A stretch of DNA of 64,000 bases, taken from the NCBI GenBank assembly GCA_964452085.1, contig CAYVKL010000002.1:364864-428863 (forward strand), read 5' to 3'. The translations under genes and the position numbers were made by a program. This DNA is from Methanobacterium sp964452085 (lineage in GTDB: Archaea; Methanobacteriota; Methanobacteria; Methanobacteriales; Methanobacteriaceae). The notes under the pieces are model-generated. The model was not told the origin of the DNA, searched no databases, and worked only from the letters and a program-made list of their open reading frames with translations. Of this stretch, positions 20,747 to 30,368 are shown piece after piece; position 1 is the stretch's first letter, and every line of letters begins with the position of its first letter.

Positions 20747-21292
20747 TTAGTTCATTCCGCCCAGGATGGTTAAAGTAAGAATTAAAATTAATAATACTAT
20801 TACTCCACCTAATAAACCTATTAAGCCTACTTTTTGGAGCACTGATTCATATCGGGATGGATTACTTTCTTCTAGGGCTCTTTTTTGATCAACCATCATC
20901 ATCATACGATTCATTTCTATAACATCATTACTAAAGCTTTGATTGTTGTGTATTTCGTTTGGATTAAAATGTTCTAAATTATCCCATAAATTCCCACTAT
21001 CCTGACGGCGATTGGTTAATATTTCCTCTGTAAATGATGTTTGGGATGTTAACTGGTTCATTAAAGCTACTTTATGGGATATATTTTCTGAAGATTCCAA
21101 ATCTGGATTGTTTAATTCTGTTAAACTGGTAACGTATTCCAGAGAACTTCCACAGGAGCATGTTTCAAAGTCATCCGGAGTTTCGTAATTTTTTAACTCA
21201 TAATATCCCTCACATTGATTACAAATCAAATAACCTGGAGGATTATCATAAAATTGAATGGTTTCTTGGGGTTCGTCTTGGTTTATAACCAT
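20747..21292 (-). CDS. zinc-ribbon protein with C-terminal membrane anchor
   Basis: A 181-residue protein. The N-terminal domain has a four-cysteine ribbon, CNQC (about 24-27) and CSCG (about 45-48), in the pattern GYLICNQCEGYYELK...CSCGSSLEY. A low-complexity polar middle follows, then a single C-terminal membrane helix (about 155-178). The gene at 59910-60470 encodes a protein with the same ribbon, so they form a local family. Function unknown. Confidence 0.65.
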   Translation of the reverse strand: MVINQDEPQETIQFYDNPPGYLICNQCEGYYELKNYETPDDFETCSCGSSLEYVTSLTELNNPDLESSENISHKVALMNQLTSQTSFTEEILTNRRQDSGNLWDNLEHFNPNEIHNNQSFSNDVIEMNRMMMMVDQKRALEESNPSRYESVLQKVGLIGLLGGVIVLLILILTLTILGGMN

Positions 21293-21506
21293 TAAAACAC
21301 CTTCATTGGATGGCTCGTTAATTAAAAAATTATTATTTGCAGATAATTTTCATATTACATATCCACATTCATATTTGATTTTTTATTTTATTTATATTTG
21401 TGTATTGCGAACTAAAATTTATCAAATAATTTCAAACATCTTGTTATACATTCATTCTAGGCTAATTACAATTATAAATATCTTAAAATTAAGAAATAAT
21501 AACATC

Positions 21507-22205
21507 ATGAAAATTGCAGCAGGTGTGGGTGAAAACAAAGCCATTATTAAAGCAGCCCAGAAAATTGAGTCTGAAATAATCTTTACAGAAACAGAAGAAG
21601 AACTCATTAATCTACTATTCAATGGTGATGTAGAGGCGGCAGTAAGGGGATCATTAAGTTCTTCTCATTTAATGGCAGCTTTTAAGGAAAAATACTCCCA
21701 AATCTACAGGACATCCCTTTTGGAGTTTGAAGGACATCAATTTTTACTGGCGCCGGTGGGAATTGATGAAGGAGACACAATCAAGCAAAAAGAGAAAATC
21801 ATTGAATATGGCAGTGATTTTTTAAAACAAATGGGTATTAAACCAAATATTGCAATTCTTTCAGGTGGAAGGCCTCAGGATTTAGGGAGAAGTTCCAGGA
21901 TTGATGATTCAATTAATGAAGCTATAGAGTTAACCCGGATCACAAGGGATAAATATCCGGTTAAACATTACTTTATATTGATTGAAGATGCCTTTGCTGA
22001 TGGCGCCAATATGATACTGGCACCTGACGGTATAAGTGGAAACCTAATTTTCCGCAGCCTTGTTTTTATCGGTTCAATAAAAAGCCATGGTGCAGTTACC
22101 TTGGGAATTAAAGAAATATTCATAGACACATCCCGATCACAGAGTGAACAAGGATACGTAAGAGCCCTTAAACTTGCAGAAAAATTGGCAAAAAATAAAT
22201 CTTAA
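21507..22205 (+). CDS. mtxX: methanogenesis marker protein 4 / MtxX
   Basis: A 232-residue protein. The open frame extends further upstream, but the family begins MKIAAGVGENK, so I place the start at the ATG at 21507. The sequence matches the methanogen marker 4 (MtxX) family, related to phosphate acetyl/butyryl-transferases: GVGENK at the start, LSGGRPQDLGRSSR in the middle and a DGISGNLIFRSLV motif. It was named a putative methyltransferase subunit; its actual reaction is unclear. Presence supports a methanogen host. Confidence 0.82.
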   Translation: MKIAAGVGENKAIIKAAQKIESEIIFTETEEELINLLFNGDVEAAVRGSLSSSHLMAAFKEKYSQIYRTSLLEFEGHQFLLAPVGIDEGDTIKQKEKIIEYGSDFLKQMGIKPNIAILSGGRPQDLGRSSRIDDSINEAIELTRITRDKYPVKHYFILIEDAFADGANMILAPDGISGNLIFRSLVFIGSIKSHGAVTLGIKEIFIDTSRSQSEQGYVRALKLAEKLAKNKS

Positions 22206-22286
22206 AGAGTATAAATCAATAATGAAAATTAAATTATAGATTATAAATCAGTATTGTATATTACATAATAAGAATTACTAATCATA

Positions 22287-22347
22287 TTTTATCAGTTAAT
22301 TATTATGCACAACTTATTAACCCTATACGGTTTATAAACTGATAAAA
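22287..22347. repeat. 11-bp perfect inverted repeat upstream of uppS
   Basis: TTTTATCAGTT at 22287-22297 and AACTGATAAAA at 22337-22347, 39 bases apart and 35 bases before the uppS start. It could form a leader stem in the mRNA or be an operator. Confidence 0.4.
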
Positions 22348-22381
22348 AAATAAATAATCCACTCAGATTAAAGGAATTAAA

Positions 22382-23149
22382 ATGTCAGCATTAAAACCCC
22401 TCTACAGTCTTTATGAATGGTATATCTCCAGAAACTTTAGACCAGAGAATATGCCCAAACACGTAGCCATTATAATGGACGGGAATCGTCGATATTCCAA
22501 GATCCAAGGAAACCTTGATGCTATTGAGGGTCATAAGATGGGAATTGGAACTTTAGAACGAGTCCTTGATTGGTGTGTTGATCTTGGTATTGAAATGGTC
22601 ACTGCTTATGCATTCTCCACAGAGAACTTTAACAGACCTCCCAATGAAGTGAAGGGTCTTATGAACCTTTTCAAGGAAAACTTCGAAGGTATTGCCCGTA
22701 ATAAAAAAATCCACAATAACCAAGTTCGAGTAAAAGCAGTGGGGAAACTGGAACTGTTACCTGAAGATGTTCGTCAAGCAATTCGCATTGCAGAAGAATC
22801 AACTGCAAATTACCATAAAAGACAGGTAAACATTGCCATAGGCTATGATGGGCGTATGGAAATTGTGGATGCCATAAAAAAGATAGTTAAAGAAGTTGAA
22901 AATGGAAAAATCAATATTGACGATATTGACGAGGAAATGGTTAATAAAAACTTATACACTGCAGGATTGGAGGATCCTAATTTAATTATCAGGACCAGTG
23001 GTGAGGAAAGACTAAGTGGATTCCTCTTATGGCAGTCATCTTACTCTGAACTATATTTCTGTGATAGTTTATGGCCACAGTTAAGGAAAGTTGATTTTTT
23101 ACGTGCCTTACGCTCCTACCAGCAGAGAGAACGCAGGTTTGGTTTCTAG
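22382..23149 (+). CDS. uppS: cis-prenyltransferase (polyprenyl diphosphate synthase)
   Basis: A 255-residue UppS-family enzyme that extends farnesyl or geranylgeranyl diphosphate with isopentenyl units in cis, making the lipid carrier for cell-envelope glycans. Motifs: HVAIIMDGNRRYSK with catalytic Asp33; TAYAFSTENF; and RTSGEERLSGFLLWQSSYSELYF split over motifs IV-V. Length is normal for archaeal homologues. Confidence 0.95.
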   Translation: MSALKPLYSLYEWYISRNFRPENMPKHVAIIMDGNRRYSKIQGNLDAIEGHKMGIGTLERVLDWCVDLGIEMVTAYAFSTENFNRPPNEVKGLMNLFKENFEGIARNKKIHNNQVRVKAVGKLELLPEDVRQAIRIAEESTANYHKRQVNIAIGYDGRMEIVDAIKKIVKEVENGKINIDDIDEEMVNKNLYTAGLEDPNLIIRTSGEERLSGFLLWQSSYSELYFCDSLWPQLRKVDFLRALRSYQQRERRFGF

Positions 23150-23282
23150 TTCTAAGTCTGTTTGGAGTCTACTTTGAAGTATACTTTGGAGTATTATTCA
23201 GGGTTCTTTGGAGTTAAGATCTAGTTTGAATTTGAATATTTTTAGATATATCTCGATTTTAATAGAAAAAAGGTGTTAAAAC

Positions 23283-24041
23283 ATGATTGACAGTCACTGT
23301 CACGTTGATTTTAAGGTCTATAACAAAAATAGGGACGAAGTTCTAGATAGGGCCCAGAACAAACTTACTGCAATTGTGAATTCAGGTGCCACCTTAGGGG
23401 GAAACCGCCGTACACTGAAACTCGCAGAAGAATATAAAAATTTTATATATCCAACACTGGGATTCCACCCCTCTAATTCCGGAAAATCCGATGCATCTGT
23501 TATAAAACAGGTTTTAAAAGAAATAGAAACCAATATTGATTATGCAGTAGCACTGGGTGAAACAGGGCTGGATTTCAATGGTCTGAATGGTGAACAAGGA
23601 AAAAATAAGCAAATTAAACTATTTGAAACCTTTCTAAAATTAGCTGTTGACTATCAGTTACCACTGGTAATACATGCCAGGGATGCTGAGAAAAAAGCTC
23701 TAGAAATGGTTAAAAAGTATAATTCAATCCCTCAAGTGATTTTTCACTGTTATGGTGGAGATCTTCAAACTGCTGAGAAGATAATTCAAGAAGATTATTT
23801 TATATCACTTTCCACCATTGTTGTTTTTAGTGAGCACCACCAGGAACTTGCACGTGAACTTCCATTATCCCATCTTTTAACAGAAACTGACAGTCCATAT
23901 TTATCTCCCTTTAAGGGACAACGGAATGAACCTGCATTTGTAGAAGAAACAGTTAAAACAATTGCTGAAGTTAAATCTATTTCAGCTAAAGAAGTTGACA
24001 AGATTACTGAAAAAAATGCATTTAAAATCTTTTCGTTGTGA
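23283..24041 (+). CDS. tatD: TatD-family metal-dependent hydrolase/DNase
   Basis: A 252-residue TIM-barrel hydrolase. Metal ligands visible: His5 and His7 in SHCHVD, Glu in GETGLDF (about residue 93), His in VIHARDAEKKAL, His in FHCYGG and Asp in TETDSPYLSP. Members have 3'-5' exonuclease or deoxyribonuclease activity. It lies 134 bases after uppS on the same strand. Confidence 0.9.
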   Translation: MIDSHCHVDFKVYNKNRDEVLDRAQNKLTAIVNSGATLGGNRRTLKLAEEYKNFIYPTLGFHPSNSGKSDASVIKQVLKEIETNIDYAVALGETGLDFNGLNGEQGKNKQIKLFETFLKLAVDYQLPLVIHARDAEKKALEMVKKYNSIPQVIFHCYGGDLQTAEKIIQEDYFISLSTIVVFSEHHQELARELPLSHLLTETDSPYLSPFKGQRNEPAFVEETVKTIAEVKSISAKEVDKITEKNAFKIFSL

Positions 24042-24179
24042 TAAATCTTATTTAAAGTTTTTATTATAAGTTTAAACTGTTAAAATTGAAGAAATAGTAA
24101 TGGCGAATGATAATTTAGTAAAAATTTATTTACATAATCTCATTTGCTCATCTATTTTTATTTTAATTATTTCTTATTA

Positions 24180-24569
24180 TCATTTCTGGATTATTTCTTC
24201 TCGTTCATCAAAAACCTTTTTAGCAGAGGTTATACCGTTTAAAGCCGCGGGAAAACCTGCATAAACTGCCATTTGTATGATAACTTCGATTATTTCTTGA
24301 GGTGAGCAACCTACATTTAAAGCGCCATGTATGTGGCTTTCAAGGTGTACGGGGGCACTGCCTAAGGTGGTGATGGAAGCAATGGTTACCAGTTCTCTGG
24401 TTTTAAGATTTAATCCTGGACGGGAATAAATGTCCCCGTAGGGGAATTCAGCCACATAACGTGCCATATCAGGGGCAATATCTTCCAATTCTTTTTCCAG
24501 GTTTTTATAAGAATCAGGATTCATTATTTTCAATTTTTCTATGCCTTTCTGGTATCTATCTTCACTCAT
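24180..24569 (-). CDS. carboxymuconolactone decarboxylase family protein
   Basis: A 129-residue alpha-helical protein of the CMD/AhpD family, with the typical LNLKTRELVTIASITTLG core and HLESHIHGALNVGCS. The CxxC of AhpD-type peroxidase partners is absent, so it belongs to the gamma-CMD-like side; a real substrate is unknown. A GTG start at 24599 would add ten residues; I chose the ATG because the family begins at this point. Confidence 0.78.
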   Translation of the reverse strand: MSEDRYQKGIEKLKIMNPDSYKNLEKELEDIAPDMARYVAEFPYGDIYSRPGLNLKTRELVTIASITTLGSAPVHLESHIHGALNVGCSPQEIIEVIIQMAVYAGFPAALNGITSAKKVFDEREEIIQK

Positions 24570-24780
24570 GATTTCACTGCCTTTTAGGCTAATATTCACT
24601 TATTTTGAGGATTGAGGAGTTTATATTTTTTTAGTATACATTTAATATCTACCCCTTCCTATAATTGTAGTTATATTTGTATTATGTTTAATATAAGAAG
24701 ATTAAAAAAGTTAAAATAATTTAAATTTAAGAAAATAAGATGAAACTAAATAAAAATAAAAGAATAATTGAGGTGAAAAT

Positions 24781-25053
24781 ATGAAGAAATTACTAATTAG
24801 TTTTTCAGTTCTTTTGGCAGTGTTATTAATGTTCCAACCAGTTATGGCAGTTGATCAGTCAAATTTAGGTGACATTAAGAACACTGCGGATCAGACACTT
24901 CAAAATGCAAGTCAAACAGCCAACAGCACGGCTCAAGATGTTCAAAATACCTTAGGTCCCATTCAGGATATTTTAAATGCAATTAACTCTGTTGTACAAC
25001 AAATAAAACAAATTTTCCAGACCATATCAAATATTTCTGGTGGCAACCAGTAA
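24781..25053 (+). CDS. small secreted helical protein
   Basis: A 90-residue protein with a clear signal peptide: KK, then a hydrophobic core (residues 4-20) and a cleavage-like AVMAVDQ site near 24. The mature part is polar, Asn/Gln-rich and probably one or two amphipathic helices. Ribosome-binding site GAGGTGAAAAT precedes the ATG. I know no family function; it is likely exported. Confidence 0.6.
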   Translation: MKKLLISFSVLLAVLLMFQPVMAVDQSNLGDIKNTADQTLQNASQTANSTAQDVQNTLGPIQDILNAINSVVQQIKQIFQTISNISGGNQ

Positions 25054-25133
25054 TTATCCAATAACGAATTAAATTAAAGCCACTTTTCCGGTTAAAATTA
25101 GAAAAAAAGGGTTGATTAAACATTAAACCTAAA

Positions 25134-25772
25134 GTGATTCTCAACGCTGCCATGACTCTGGATGGAAAAATTGCCACTAGAACTGGTAGTTCAGAGATAT
25201 CTGGACAAGAAGACCTTTTAAGGGTTCACAATCTTCGCAAAGAGATGGATGCCATAATGGTGGGAATAAACACTGTTCTTGCTGATGACCCACGCTTATC
25301 TGTTCATAAGACGTCTGCTGCACCAGAAGATAATCCAGTCAGAGTGGTGGTTGATAGCAAAGTCCGCACACCCCCAGAATATCGGATTCTCAACAAAGAG
25401 GCTCCCACCATAATCGCAGCTTCCAATGAAGCCCCTGAGGATAGAATTACAACTATTGAATCCAAAGGTGCTGATGTGGTGATTTGTGGAGACAAACGGG
25501 TTGATCTCAATTGTTTAATGGAAAAATTAGGTGAGATGGGGATTAAAACAGTAATGCTTGAGGGAGGTTCCACCCTTAACTATTCCATGTTAAAAGAAGG
25601 TCTGGTAAGTGAAGTGAGGGTGTGTATTGCTCCCATGATTGCAGGTGGAGTTCAGGCCAAGACCCTGGTTGATGGTGAAGGTGCTGATTATATGAAAGAT
25701 GCGTTTCGCTTAAAGTTTAAAAAGAGTTATAACCTGGGGGAAGACTTGATAGTAGAATATGATGTTTTATAA
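25134..25772 (+). CDS. 2,5-diamino-6-(ribosylamino)pyrimidinone phosphate reductase
   Basis: A 212-residue RibD C-terminal-type reductase (archaeal ArfC/Rib7) acting in riboflavin and F420 flavin biosynthesis: it reduces the ribosyl side chain with NADPH. Motifs: AAMTLDGKIAT at the start, MVGINTVLADDPRLSV, VMLEGGSTLNYS. The GTG at 25134 is the first standard start, but the family usually begins a few residues earlier, and an in-frame ATT at 25122 with AGGGTTGAT before it encodes IKPK before VILN. See findings. Confidence 0.92.
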   Translation: MILNAAMTLDGKIATRTGSSEISGQEDLLRVHNLRKEMDAIMVGINTVLADDPRLSVHKTSAAPEDNPVRVVVDSKVRTPPEYRILNKEAPTIIAASNEAPEDRITTIESKGADVVICGDKRVDLNCLMEKLGEMGIKTVMLEGGSTLNYSMLKEGLVSEVRVCIAPMIAGGVQAKTLVDGEGADYMKDAFRLKFKKSYNLGEDLIVEYDVL

Positions 25773-25872
25773 TGGGTTTTAGAGTGTATTATTAATGTGA
25801 ATATGATATTTAAAAATGATTTAGAGTTTTTTTTATTTCAAATTTTAAAAGAATAGTTCAGGGGCAAATAAA

Positions 25873-26538
25873 TTATAATATGCCTTTTTTCTTTAATATT
25901 CGAGTAGGGTTATCTAATAGTACCTTTTTTATCTCTTTTTCAGGTAAACCTGCTCCTAATGCTATTTTTTCGGCCATTTGGCAGTTTATGAGATCTCCTG
26001 GTGCATGAGTATCTGTGTCCACCACCAAATTGGCTCCTACTTCCATTGCCACTTGTACTACATGCCCATTGCCCAGGCTGTGGCCTCTTCTGGCACTTAT
26101 TTCAAGGGCGATGTCATTTTCTTTAGCAATCCTTGCTTCTTCATGGGTTATTAGTCCGGGATGTGCTAAAATATCAACATCGAGACAGTTAACTGCACTC
26201 CAGTTGGTTCCTTCAATAACTGGTTCAACGAGTGTTTCACCGTGCACAACAATAATCTCTGCCCCTAATTCTTTGGCTTGTTTTGCCAGTTTAGGGATTA
26301 TTTCAGCAGGTGCATGGGTTATCTCAGCCCCAGGAACAATTTCAATTTCCCAATTATCTCTGAGGTCGTTAACTGCATTAATTACTCGTCCCACACAGTC
26401 CATATTGGTAGCATCCACATGGTCGGTGATGGCCACTGCAAGATGACCTAAAACACACGCCCTACGTGCTATTTCTGATGGTAGAAGTTCTCCATCACTA
26501 AAAATACTGTGAGTGTGCAGATCTATTCTTTTTCCCAT
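25873..26538 (-). CDS. PHP-domain phosphoesterase
   Basis: A 221-residue PHP-superfamily metal-dependent phosphoesterase. The first motif is DLHTHSIFSDGEL with the HxH pair at 7-9; ITDHVDATN, VVHGETLVEP and ILAHPGLIT carry later His/Asp/Glu ligands, and TDTHAPGDL ends the set. Related proteins are histidinol-phosphatase-like or trehalose/DNA-phosphoesterase. The substrate is not known. It converges on nothing close. Confidence 0.85.
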   Translation of the reverse strand: MGKRIDLHTHSIFSDGELLPSEIARRACVLGHLAVAITDHVDATNMDCVGRVINAVNDLRDNWEIEIVPGAEITHAPAEIIPKLAKQAKELGAEIIVVHGETLVEPVIEGTNWSAVNCLDVDILAHPGLITHEEARIAKENDIALEISARRGHSLGNGHVVQVAMEVGANLVVDTDTHAPGDLINCQMAEKIALGAGLPEKEIKKVLLDNPTRILKKKGIL

Positions 26539-26661
26539 TATTAATTCTCCTTATTTGGAATTTACTTTTATAAGTGTAATAATTTTCTCAAATTAACATT
26601 AAAGGGTTCATATTCATTGAGTTATTTATTTATCAAGGAATATAATAAATGTGGTGATAAA

Positions 26662-27540
26662 TTGAAATGCACAGTCTTTACTCCATCTCATATAACAGGG
26701 TTTTTTGAAATTGTAGACAATTTAAACCCGTTAATCAAAGGATCAAGAGGTGCAGGGGTTACTCTGGATCGTGGAGTATTAAGTCAGGTGGAAGTAACTG
26801 ATGGTAATGATGAGGTTATTATTAAAACCAATGATAAAAACTATCCTTTATCAGGTTCAGTGAGTTATAAAACTCTTGATTTACTAAAAAAACAATTTAT
26901 TGAAGAAATAAAATGGGATGAGAAAAAGATCATCATCAATCATGAAACACAAGTGCCAATAGAAGCCGGATTTGGAGTATCTGCTGGAACTGCTCTTGGC
27001 ACTTCAATGGGTTTGTCAAGACTCCTTAAACTTCCATTAACTTATAATCAAGCTGCTGCAGTAGCTCATCGTGCGGAAGTCGAGCTAAGCACAGGATTAG
27101 GGGATGTCATGGGTGCTGTTATAGGGGGATTTCCCATCCGTTTAGAACCGGGTGCTCCTGGAATTGGAATTGCAGACAGGCTCCTTAACGAAGACTTTTT
27201 TGTTATATCCAAGAGTTTGGGAACCATTGAAACTTCATCCATCCTTCAAAGCCCGGAAATGACCAACAAGGTAAACAGTGTAGCTAGGGAATTACTCGGA
27301 AAATTAATTTCCAATCCCCAAATTACAAATTTTATGGATTTATCCATTCAATTCGCCAAGAAAACAGGACTTATTGATTCAGAAGTTTTGGAAATTGTAG
27401 ATATAATGAATGAAGAAACATTAGGTGCGTCAATGGCAATGCTTGGAAAAACCGCTTTTGCCATTTCAGAATCTCCTGATTCGAGTATTGATGGAATAAT
27501 GGTTACAAAAGTTGATAGTTGCGGTTGTCGGTTTATTTAG
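26662..27540 (+). CDS. pantoate kinase (archaeal CoA pathway)
   Basis: A 292-residue GHMP-superfamily kinase. In archaea pantoate kinase phosphorylates pantoate before condensation with beta-alanine, replacing the bacterial pantothenate kinase route to CoA. The start is TTG, with an ideal GGTGAT ribosome-binding site three bases upstream; an upstream TTG at 26617 would add 15 residues with no family match. Motifs: PSHITGFFEI at the start, EAGFGVSAGTALGTSMGLS (the GHMP phosphate loop) and TGLGDVMGAVIGGFPIR. Confidence 0.9.
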   Translation: MKCTVFTPSHITGFFEIVDNLNPLIKGSRGAGVTLDRGVLSQVEVTDGNDEVIIKTNDKNYPLSGSVSYKTLDLLKKQFIEEIKWDEKKIIINHETQVPIEAGFGVSAGTALGTSMGLSRLLKLPLTYNQAAAVAHRAEVELSTGLGDVMGAVIGGFPIRLEPGAPGIGIADRLLNEDFFVISKSLGTIETSSILQSPEMTNKVNSVARELLGKLISNPQITNFMDLSIQFAKKTGLIDSEVLEIVDIMNEETLGASMAMLGKTAFAISESPDSSIDGIMVTKVDSCGCRFI

Positions 27541-27623
27541 TTATTTAAAGAATTTAAAAAACTTTTTATAAGTGTAATTTGGAATTTTTAAGCTATTAAT
27601 GAGTAAAATTCATACATAATGTA

Positions 27624-28424
27624 CTATTTAATGTCGGCAACGTCTTCAATTACATAGCTAATTCCTTCATCATCCATTTTTTTGGTTAGGTTTCGAGTCA
27701 TCTTTCCAACAGCGAATATCAGGACATTTAAACCCCTTTTAGCGGCAGCAATTGTTGCTTGAGGTGTAGCAAATTCAAAATCTGCTTTCATGTCCAGTTT
27801 ATCGATCATGGCTCTGGATACAGTTCCCATGATACCTACTCTATGGAACTGGTCTGGATATTTCTTAAGGATCTCCTGGACGTGATCAAGGTCACAAGCC
27901 CGCGAACCCCCCTGATTAATCGTGGGAAGTTTTATAATAACTACAAATCCTGGTTGAAGTTCTATGGTTCCACCTAAACTTACCAATGCAACGTCTTCTC
28001 CTTCATTTGCATAGTGCAATACTTCAGCATGAGCTGGAGTCTCTTTTTTTCCTGCATATAATGTTCCATTTTCCATTTCAAGCCAAACTGTTTCTCCTTC
28101 ATTTAATTCTTCCTTGGCAATTGCAGGCCACACAGATTTGTAGGTGTTCATGGTGTCTAAAACCTGATCAGAATATTTACGCAGATCAAGAGCTCCTTTT
28201 TTCACCTTTTCAATTCCGCGTTTGGTGATCTTGTAACGGGATTGTCCACTGCCTGTTTCCACCCAACCTTCATCAACCAGAGTTTTCAAATTTTCTGAAA
28301 CTGCCTGTACAGTGATGCCCAATTTATCAGCGATATCCTTCTGACGCAAATGGGGTTGCCCTTTGGCGATTTCAGCCAGGATCTGAAACTTGGTGAGTTC
28401 CCCCTTCTTCTTAAAAACTTTCAT
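27624..28424 (-). CDS. winged-helix transcription regulator with C-terminal ligand-like domain
   Basis: A 266-residue regulator. Residues 8-75 form a MarR/Lrp-type winged helix (LRQKDIADKLGITVQAVSENLKTLVDEGWVE, with the recognition helix in ITVQAVSENLK). The C-terminal part (about 95-266) resembles a novel sensory or enzyme-like domain ending in AKRGLNVLIFAVGKM. Conserved in Methanobacteriales; its regulon is unknown. Possible autoregulation is unproven. Confidence 0.75.
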   Translation of the reverse strand: MKVFKKKGELTKFQILAEIAKGQPHLRQKDIADKLGITVQAVSENLKTLVDEGWVETGSGQSRYKITKRGIEKVKKGALDLRKYSDQVLDTMNTYKSVWPAIAKEELNEGETVWLEMENGTLYAGKKETPAHAEVLHYANEGEDVALVSLGGTIELQPGFVVIIKLPTINQGGSRACDLDHVQEILKKYPDQFHRVGIMGTVSRAMIDKLDMKADFEFATPQATIAAAKRGLNVLIFAVGKMTRNLTKKMDDEGISYVIEDVADIK

Positions 28425-28521
28425 TAATCCACCTTTTTAGATTTAAGAAATTTATTAAGTTTTTAATAATAATTATTTTGTTAAATTATTTTTTATTAAA
28501 TTTTGGCATTTATGGGTGTGA

Positions 28522-29919
28522 TTAAATAATTCCATTCAAGGTTTCATCAAATATTTTCAGGAATTGGTCCTGTGTTCCTCCTGGAATGTAGGCACCGCAG
28601 GCTACAGAGTGACCACCACCAGTTCCACCTACTTTAGCAGCTACTTTATTAATTATCTGTCCAAAATGAATTCCGTCAAATGCTAAAAGCCTGGAACAAC
28701 GCAGAGAAACTTTTAAACCATCATTTTCATCATTGATCTCTGTAAAACCAATCATTGGTTTTCTCCAATCCCCATAACTTAGAATCATACCAGCCACTGT
28801 ACCAATAACCTCACTTTTTATCAGGTTACCATTGAAATATTGTAGATTCTTCAAATTTTTTATCCGGTCTTCTTCCTGCACCCACTGCATTTTCTGGGCA
28901 AGATACTGGCGGTGTTCCTTACCTAACTGATCCATATCATCCAAAGCCATACCCCTATCACCTTTAAGAACATTTAAAGCTATTTCGGGATGTTTATGTC
29001 TGCTACATGCATTTATAGCTGTTGTAAATTCACTGGCATCCCTGAGGGGTGAGTATTTTTTTTCTTCCAGGAATTCATAGGCATCTCCTGACACCAGGCG
29101 GGGAATATATTTAATATAACGAGGAGGTACTTCCCGGCTCATCATCTTAACCAGTTCTGTGAAAATCCTCCCCTTCTCTTCACGGGTAAGATCGTATAAT
29201 GTGCGTTGTTTTTTACCATTTTTAATTGGTATATCAAGATTTTTCAAAAACTGAATGGTTCCATTCCGGTTGTTGCTTATGGGGAGTTTAACATCTCCAA
29301 AATACGAGAGTGCTACAAATATTGGTTTTGTTTGCCTCCCATATATAGCCAAGTCATTGGTTGATTCCACCTTACCTTCAATCACACTATCCTCAAGTAT
29401 CCCTTCATTTATACCCACTAATTTTCCGGATAAACTGTTCTGCATATCTCCAACTGCACTTAAAACCCCAATCCAACTCAAATCGTAAAATCCGAAAGTT
29501 TTACTTAAAAGATAACACATCCCCCCACCAGAAACCTGGAAAGAACCATCAAAACCGTAATAATTAGGATTTATCTCCAGGAATCCATTTCCACCTGATG
29601 AGACTTTTCTTACAGATGGGTGATGGTCTAAAATAATAACTTTTGACTCAGAAGTTTGAAAATGGTCTAAATTTTGCCCGGAACCCAGATCAGAAAATAT
29701 GGTTAGTTCATTCTCTTTTTTTAAATCTGGAATCCTATCAAGACTTATAAATTCTATTTCATGGTCAATTTCCAGACGGTCAAGGGTTAAGGATAGTATT
29801 GCTCCGGCTGATATCCCATCACAATCAATATGGCTGTATATTTTAACATCCTCTGCTTTTTCAACCATATCATGGGCTTTAATTATGGATTTATCCATTT
29901 CTTTCGAGGTCACAGCCAT
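28522..29919 (-). CDS. DHH-family RecJ-like single-strand nuclease (GAN)
   Basis: A 465-residue archaeal RecJ/GAN-type exonuclease. DHH motifs: HIDCDGISAG at 30-39, LDHHPS at 97-102 and an FSDLGSG at 75-81. The C-terminal DHHA1 domain has GGTGGGHSVACGAY. In archaea GAN binds GINS and works in lagging-strand or repair processing. It follows hemD/srp19 on the minus strand but with a gap of about 125 bases. Confidence 0.87.
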   Translation of the reverse strand: MAVTSKEMDKSIIKAHDMVEKAEDVKIYSHIDCDGISAGAILSLTLDRLEIDHEIEFISLDRIPDLKKENELTIFSDLGSGQNLDHFQTSESKVIILDHHPSVRKVSSGGNGFLEINPNYYGFDGSFQVSGGGMCYLLSKTFGFYDLSWIGVLSAVGDMQNSLSGKLVGINEGILEDSVIEGKVESTNDLAIYGRQTKPIFVALSYFGDVKLPISNNRNGTIQFLKNLDIPIKNGKKQRTLYDLTREEKGRIFTELVKMMSREVPPRYIKYIPRLVSGDAYEFLEEKKYSPLRDASEFTTAINACSRHKHPEIALNVLKGDRGMALDDMDQLGKEHRQYLAQKMQWVQEEDRIKNLKNLQYFNGNLIKSEVIGTVAGMILSYGDWRKPMIGFTEINDENDGLKVSLRCSRLLAFDGIHFGQIINKVAAKVGGTGGGHSVACGAYIPGGTQDQFLKIFDETLNGII

Positions 29920-30044
29920 AACATTCCTTCTTAAAATTCTTACAATAAAACTGTTATTTTACTTGAATTTAACTGTTATTTAGTTGAATTTAAACTGCTA
30001 TTTACTTCTCTTTCTATGAATAAATTAATATAATGTAGCTTAAT

Positions 30045-30341
30045 TCATTTTTTAGTGGATGATCTGGATCCAATGATCATATTACTGATTTTAAGTAGAA
30101 CTTCTCTTTTATTCATCTTTTTATCCACTATGACCCTTCCAGATCCTTCCCACCATGAAGCAGGAAAAGATTTATATTTCTCCACCGATGGATTTAATCC
30201 CAATTTTTTAGCAGCCTGAGTAATTTCACGTATTTTGGGGGCTTTAACCGACTGTTTTTTTGGAATTTTTCTCCCTTCCGATTTAGATTTTTGAGAATCG
30301 AGATAAGCAGGCCAGATGATGGTTCGATTTTCATCTTTCAT
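30045..30341 (-). CDS. srp19: signal recognition particle 19 kDa protein
   Basis: A 98-residue SRP19. It binds helices 6 and 8 of 7S RNA and lets SRP54 assemble. The N-terminal TIIWPAYLDSQKSKSEGRKIP and PSWWEGSGRV in the C-terminal half (KYKSFPASWWEGSGRVIVDKK) are typical. Located 27 bases after hemD in the same direction. Confidence 0.95.
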   Translation of the reverse strand: MKDENRTIIWPAYLDSQKSKSEGRKIPKKQSVKAPKIREITQAAKKLGLNPSVEKYKSFPASWWEGSGRVIVDKKMNKREVLLKISNMIIGSRSSTKK

Positions 30342-30368
30342 AACAATTTTCCTCCAACGGGCTACTAA

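Noticed and set aside
21258..21506. 83-codon N-terminal extension of the MtxX frame
   Set aside because: It overlaps the opposite gene's start region, is hydrophobic low-quality sequence and lies before the conserved MKIAAGVGENK start.
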